64,000 nt of DNA from an uncultured Desulfovibrio sp. (GTDB lineage: Bacteria; Desulfobacterota; Desulfovibrionia; Desulfovibrionales; Desulfovibrionaceae), in contig NZ_CALUWO010000001.1 of NCBI RefSeq assembly GCF_944324505.1, positions 62,001 to 126,000 on the forward strand, read 5' to 3'. Every line of letters begins with the position of its first letter. The first letter of the stretch is position 1. Under the pieces are notes generated by a model. That model was not told where the DNA came from, ran no database searches, and worked only from the letters and a program-made list of their open reading frames with translations. Positions 61,112-64,000 of the stretch are shown here, piece after piece. A program made the translations under genes and the position numbers.

Positions 61112-62687
61112 GGAGCACCCTCCCGCCAAGTCCGGATTCCACGGCCTCGCGGGCACGGGCCATGCACAGTTCCAGGGTGGGCGCATCCTCCAGCAGATAG
61201 AGCGCCAGCCCCACATTGAGCGTCACCATGTCGCGCATGGCACGGCTGCCGCGCCCGGCCAGCAGCTCGCGCAGCACGGCCACGGCCTCGTCCTTGCTGT
61301 GCACAGCCAGGTCTTCGGGGGTGCAGGACTGGATGCCGAAATCCGCCGGATCAAGAGCCAGAGGCGAAATTTTCCCCTGCTCCAGGAGCAGCACATCCGC
61401 CGGTCCCATGGGCGTCACCTCGTCATAGCCGCCCGCCCCGCAGACCACGGCCGCCCGCTCCAGGGGCGACTGGGCCAGGGTTTCGGCCACCAGCGGGAGC
61501 AGTTCGGGACGGGCCACACCCATGAGCAGATGGCTGGGACGGGCCGGGTTGATCATGGGACCAAGGATATTGAACAGAGTGCGCACCCCCAGTTCCTTGC
61601 GCAGCGGACCAATATTCTTGAAGGCCGGGTGGAAGTGCGGCGCAAAGAGAAAGGCAAAGTTGCGCTCCCGCACCATGTCGGCCACGGCGGCCGCATCGGT
61701 ATTGAGGTCAATACCCAGCGCCTCCACCGCATCGGCACTGCCGCAGGTGGAGGACACGGCGCGGTTGCCGTGCTTGACCACCTTGTGCCCCATGCCGGCC
61801 AGCACCAGCGAGGTGGCCGTGGAGCAGTTGAAGGAATGGCGGCCATCGCCGCCGGTGCCCACCACGTCAATGGCATCTCCCACCCCGTCCACGCGCACGG
61901 CGCGGGCCAGAGCGGCGCGGGTGGCATGGGCCAGCTCCAGCGCGCTTTCGCCCTTCATGCGCAGGGCCAACAGAAAGGCCCCGGCCTGGGCGGCCGTGAG
62001 CTTGCCGTCCATGAGGGCCGCAAAGGCCGAGGACGCCATGTCCGGCGTCAGGTCCTCGCGCCGGGCCAGACGCTCGAGGATGCGGTCCATGTGCAGCGCG
62101 CTTTCCTCGGCCGGCAGGATGGCCTGCGGGAAATTGCCCAGCAGACGCATCCCTTCCGGCGTCAGAATGGATTCGGGATGAAACTGCACGCCCACCCACG
62201 GCCGGTCATCATAACGCAGGGCCATGACCTCGCCTTCCGGCGCACGGGCCGTCACGGTGAAGGGAATGGCAACGGGGCCGTCATCCCGCACCACAAGGGA
62301 ATGGTAGCGCGCCACCCGCAGGGGATTGGGCAGCCCTTCAAAAAGGCCGCTGCCGTCATGCACGATTTCCGACTGCTTGCCGTGCATGATGCAGGGGCCT
62401 ACCTCCACCCGAGCCCCGGCATGCAGGCCCAGCAGCTGATGCCCCAGGCAGACGCCGAGTACCGGAACATGGGGAGACAGCAGCTCCAGAAAACGCGGGC
62501 AGAGGCCGGCATTTTCCGGCCGCCCCGGTCCGGGCGAAATGCAGACCTGCCGCAGGTCAGGGTCACGCGCCAGTTCCAGAATGCGCGGATCGTCGTTGGT
62601 CAGCACCAGCGGCTTTTGCCCCAGGGCATAAAAGGCCTGGACCAGATTGTAGGTAAAGGAATCGTAATTATCGATGAGCAGAAACAT
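61101..62687 (-). CDS. trpGD: Fused anthranilate synthase glutamine amidotransferase / anthranilate phosphoribosyltransferase
   Basis: A 528-residue fusion. Residues 1-190 are the class I glutamine amidotransferase TrpG (nucleophile Cys80 in GVCLGHQ, His-Glu in QFHPES). From about 200 the TrpD domain follows with DVVGTGGDGRHSFNCST (in part), KHGNRAVSSTCGSAD and NILGPMINPA. The fusion supplies ammonia to TrpE and transfers phosphoribose to anthranilate. The start at 62687 overlaps trpE by 20 bp. The same fusion is known from enterobacteria and several deltaproteobacteria. Confidence 0.97.
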   Translation of the reverse strand: MFLLIDNYDSFTYNLVQAFYALGQKPLVLTNDDPRILELARDPDLRQVCISPGPGRPENAGLCPRFLELLSPHVPVLGVCLGHQLLGLHAGARVEVGPCIMHGKQSEIVHDGSGLFEGLPNPLRVARYHSLVVRDDGPVAIPFTVTARAPEGEVMALRYDDRPWVGVQFHPESILTPEGMRLLGNFPQAILPAEESALHMDRILERLARREDLTPDMASSAFAALMDGKLTAAQAGAFLLALRMKGESALELAHATRAALARAVRVDGVGDAIDVVGTGGDGRHSFNCSTATSLVLAGMGHKVVKHGNRAVSSTCGSADAVEALGIDLNTDAAAVADMVRERNFAFLFAPHFHPAFKNIGPLRKELGVRTLFNILGPMINPARPSHLLMGVARPELLPLVAETLAQSPLERAAVVCGAGGYDEVTPMGPADVLLLEQGKISPLALDPADFGIQSCTPEDLAVHSKDEAVAVLRELLAGRGSRAMRDMVTLNVGLALYLLEDAPTLELCMARAREAVESGLGGRVLHAA

Positions 62688-64000
62688 GGTATTCTTCCTC
62701 GTTACGCAGGGCAAGGCGCATGATGGCCGACTTGTTGCAGACTTCCTTCCATTCCAGTTCCGGGTCAGAATCGTGAACGATGCCGCCCCCGGCCTGCCAG
62801 CTGAGTTCCCCATTCCTGAGCCACATGCTGCGGATGGTGATGCCCATGTCCAGATGCACGGCATCCTTGTCCAGCCCCAGCCAGCCGATGCAGCCCGCAT
62901 AGGGACCACGGCCGCGGCCTTCCACCTCGCGGATGATCTGCATGGCCCGCACCTTGGGCGCACCGCTTACCGTTCCCGCCGGGAAGGTGGCCGCCAGCAC
63001 GTCCAGCGCGTCCTTTCCCTCGTCCAGCTGGGCCGTAACACGGCTGGTCAGGTGCATGACGTGGGAGAAGCGCTCCACCTCCATGCAGCGTTCCAGCGTG
63101 ACGCTGCCCGGCCGGGCCACGCGACCCAGGTCGTTGCGGCCCAGGTCCACCAGCATGACATGCTCGGCGCGTTCCTTGGGATCATCCCGCAGCTCCTGCG
63201 CCAGCCGGGCATCTTCCGCATCATCGCGGCCCCGCCGCCGCGTGCCGGCAATGGGCGAAAGCTGCAACTTGCCGCGCGTGCAGCGCACCATCACTTCCGG
63301 CGAGGAGCCGAAAAGCGTCATGTCCCCGATCTTCATATAAAACATGTAGGGAGAGGCATTGTAGCGCCGCATGCGGCGGTAGAGCGTAAAGACATCTCCC
63401 GTAAAGGGCGTGGAAAAATGCACCGACGGCACCACCTGAATGGCTTCGCCCGCATGCAGCATGGCGCGGATGCGCTCCACCACGGCCTTGTAGCCTGCCT
63501 CGTCGGGGCAGGCGGTGACAGGTGCATCATGCGCCGGCATGGCTTCCGGCGCACGCCGGCTGCCGCTGACTTCCCGGTGCTCGCCCAGGCTGATCTGACA
63601 AAGGCGATTATACAGATGGTCAAACAGCAGCACCGTGCCCGGCAGTACCAGAACGGCCTCGGCCTCGTTTTCCGGCATGCAGGATTCCAGACCGGGCTGC
63701 AGGAGACGCGCCATGCCAAAGCCCAGCCAGCCGTAGAGCGCCCGGGTAATGGGCGGCGTTTCCAGGCTGTCCGGCGCCACAACCTGCAGGCGGCGCATGA
63801 CCGCGCGCACGCCCTCCACAAAGGGCTGGCCGTCATGACAGGACAGCGACGCCAGGCGCGGGTCCCGCACATCCACACGCAGTCGGCCGTCATGGCAGGA
63901 CAGCCGCAGGGCCAGATCGCAGGCCAGCACGCTGTAGCGGCCCCAGCGTCCGTCCACCTCGGCACTTTCCAGCAGGATGCCGTCGCCCTGCCCGACCATG
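62668..64000 (-). CDS. trpE: Anthranilate synthase component I (5' end outside window)
   Basis: The last 443-444 codons of TrpE. LLESAEVDGRWGRYS near the edge is the tryptophan feedback element (LLES), and catalytic motifs are present: SPEVMVR, PIAGTRRRG, LVDLGRNDLGRV, FPAGTVSGAPK and GCIGWLG. About 40-50 N-terminal residues, the start codon and the operon promoter or any leader peptide lie beyond position 64000. First gene of the trp operon seen here. Confidence 0.97.
   Translation of the reverse strand, partial: MVGQGDGILLESAEVDGRWGRYSVLACDLALRLSCHDGRLRVDVRDPRLASLSCHDGQPFVEGVRAVMRRLQVVAPDSLETPPITRALYGWLGFGMARLLQPGLESCMPENEAEAVLVLPGTVLLFDHLYNRLCQISLGEHREVSGSRRAPEAMPAHDAPVTACPDEAGYKAVVERIRAMLHAGEAIQVVPSVHFSTPFTGDVFTLYRRMRRYNASPYMFYMKIGDMTLFGSSPEVMVRCTRGKLQLSPIAGTRRRGRDDAEDARLAQELRDDPKERAEHVMLVDLGRNDLGRVARPGSVTLERCMEVERFSHVMHLTSRVTAQLDEGKDALDVLAATFPAGTVSGAPKVRAMQIIREVEGRGRGPYAGCIGWLGLDKDAVHLDMGITIRSMWLRNGELSWQAGGGIVHDSDPELEWKEVCNKSAIMRLALRNEEEYHVSAHR

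Overview
The window is GC-rich, densely coded DNA from a sulfate-reducing deltaproteobacterium, most likely a Desulfovibrio close to the gut species D. piger. This is inferred from a Tat-exported periplasmic [NiFe] hydrogenase (small and large subunits plus protease) with no membrane anchor gene, NikR, a YeiH-type putative sulfate exporter, a TRAP carboxylate transporter, a fused trpGD and the deltaproteobacterial order of the tRNA/tuf/nusG/ribosomal cluster. No rRNA gene is present to confirm it.

Layout. 1-5.4 kb (minus): a cut-off sodium symporter, an AI-2E-type transporter, a small unknown protein, GluQ, a rhodanese membrane protein and an NlpC/P60 lipoprotein with a histone-like basic tail. 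5.7-7.7 kb (minus): methyltransferase, nikR, folE2. 7.9-13.6 kb (plus): cvpA, mazG, a degenerate amylase-like lipoprotein and an ArnT-like membrane glycosyltransferase, closed by a perfect palindromic terminator. 14.1-18.2 kb (plus): TRAP operon with two substrate-binding proteins around the permease. 18.6-24 kb: cytX behind a structured leader, an SLC13 transporter, a low-GC ParE/RHH toxin-antitoxin pair, metY. 24.2-27.5 kb: hynB, hynA, hynD. 27.8-30.2 kb (minus): DUF523 protein, a small unknown, a 53-residue one-helix membrane protein and the YeiH-type transporter, followed by 1.3 kb without a gene. 31.5-39 kb: Tim44-like protein, thioesterase, YqaA, a lipoprotein, a YcaO-TPR protein overlapping a methyltransferase, divergent prmA, tpx.

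39.1-44.4 kb (minus) is the translation block, read as tRNA-Tyr, tRNA-Gly, tuf, rpmG, tRNA-Trp, secE, nusG, rplK, rplA, rplJ, rplL, with a strong promoter before tRNA-Tyr. 44.5-57.6 kb holds mostly single genes: CXXC protein, phosphohexomutase, YheT hydrolase, BaiN-like flavoprotein, cinA, a secreted unknown, the cbiMQO nickel/cobalt importer, a pseudouridine synthase, a TSUP permease, and a catalase behind an AT-rich Fur/PerR-type operator. 57.7-64 kb (minus) is the trp operon trpE-trpGD-trpC-trpF-trpB-trpA, with overlapping or near-touching genes and trpE cut by the window edge.

Nickel is a recurring theme: NikR, the nickel-dependent hydrogenase with its protease, and an ECF nickel/cobalt importer whose ATPase ends in a histidine-rich tail. 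No CRISPR array, prophage, insertion sequence or classical defence island was seen. The most unusual items are the degenerate GH13-like lipoprotein paired with a divergent GT-C enzyme, the YcaO-methyltransferase pair beside prmA, the SD-in-loop leader of cytX, the NlpC/P60 enzyme with a histone-like tail, and the small membrane protein beside the YeiH transporter.
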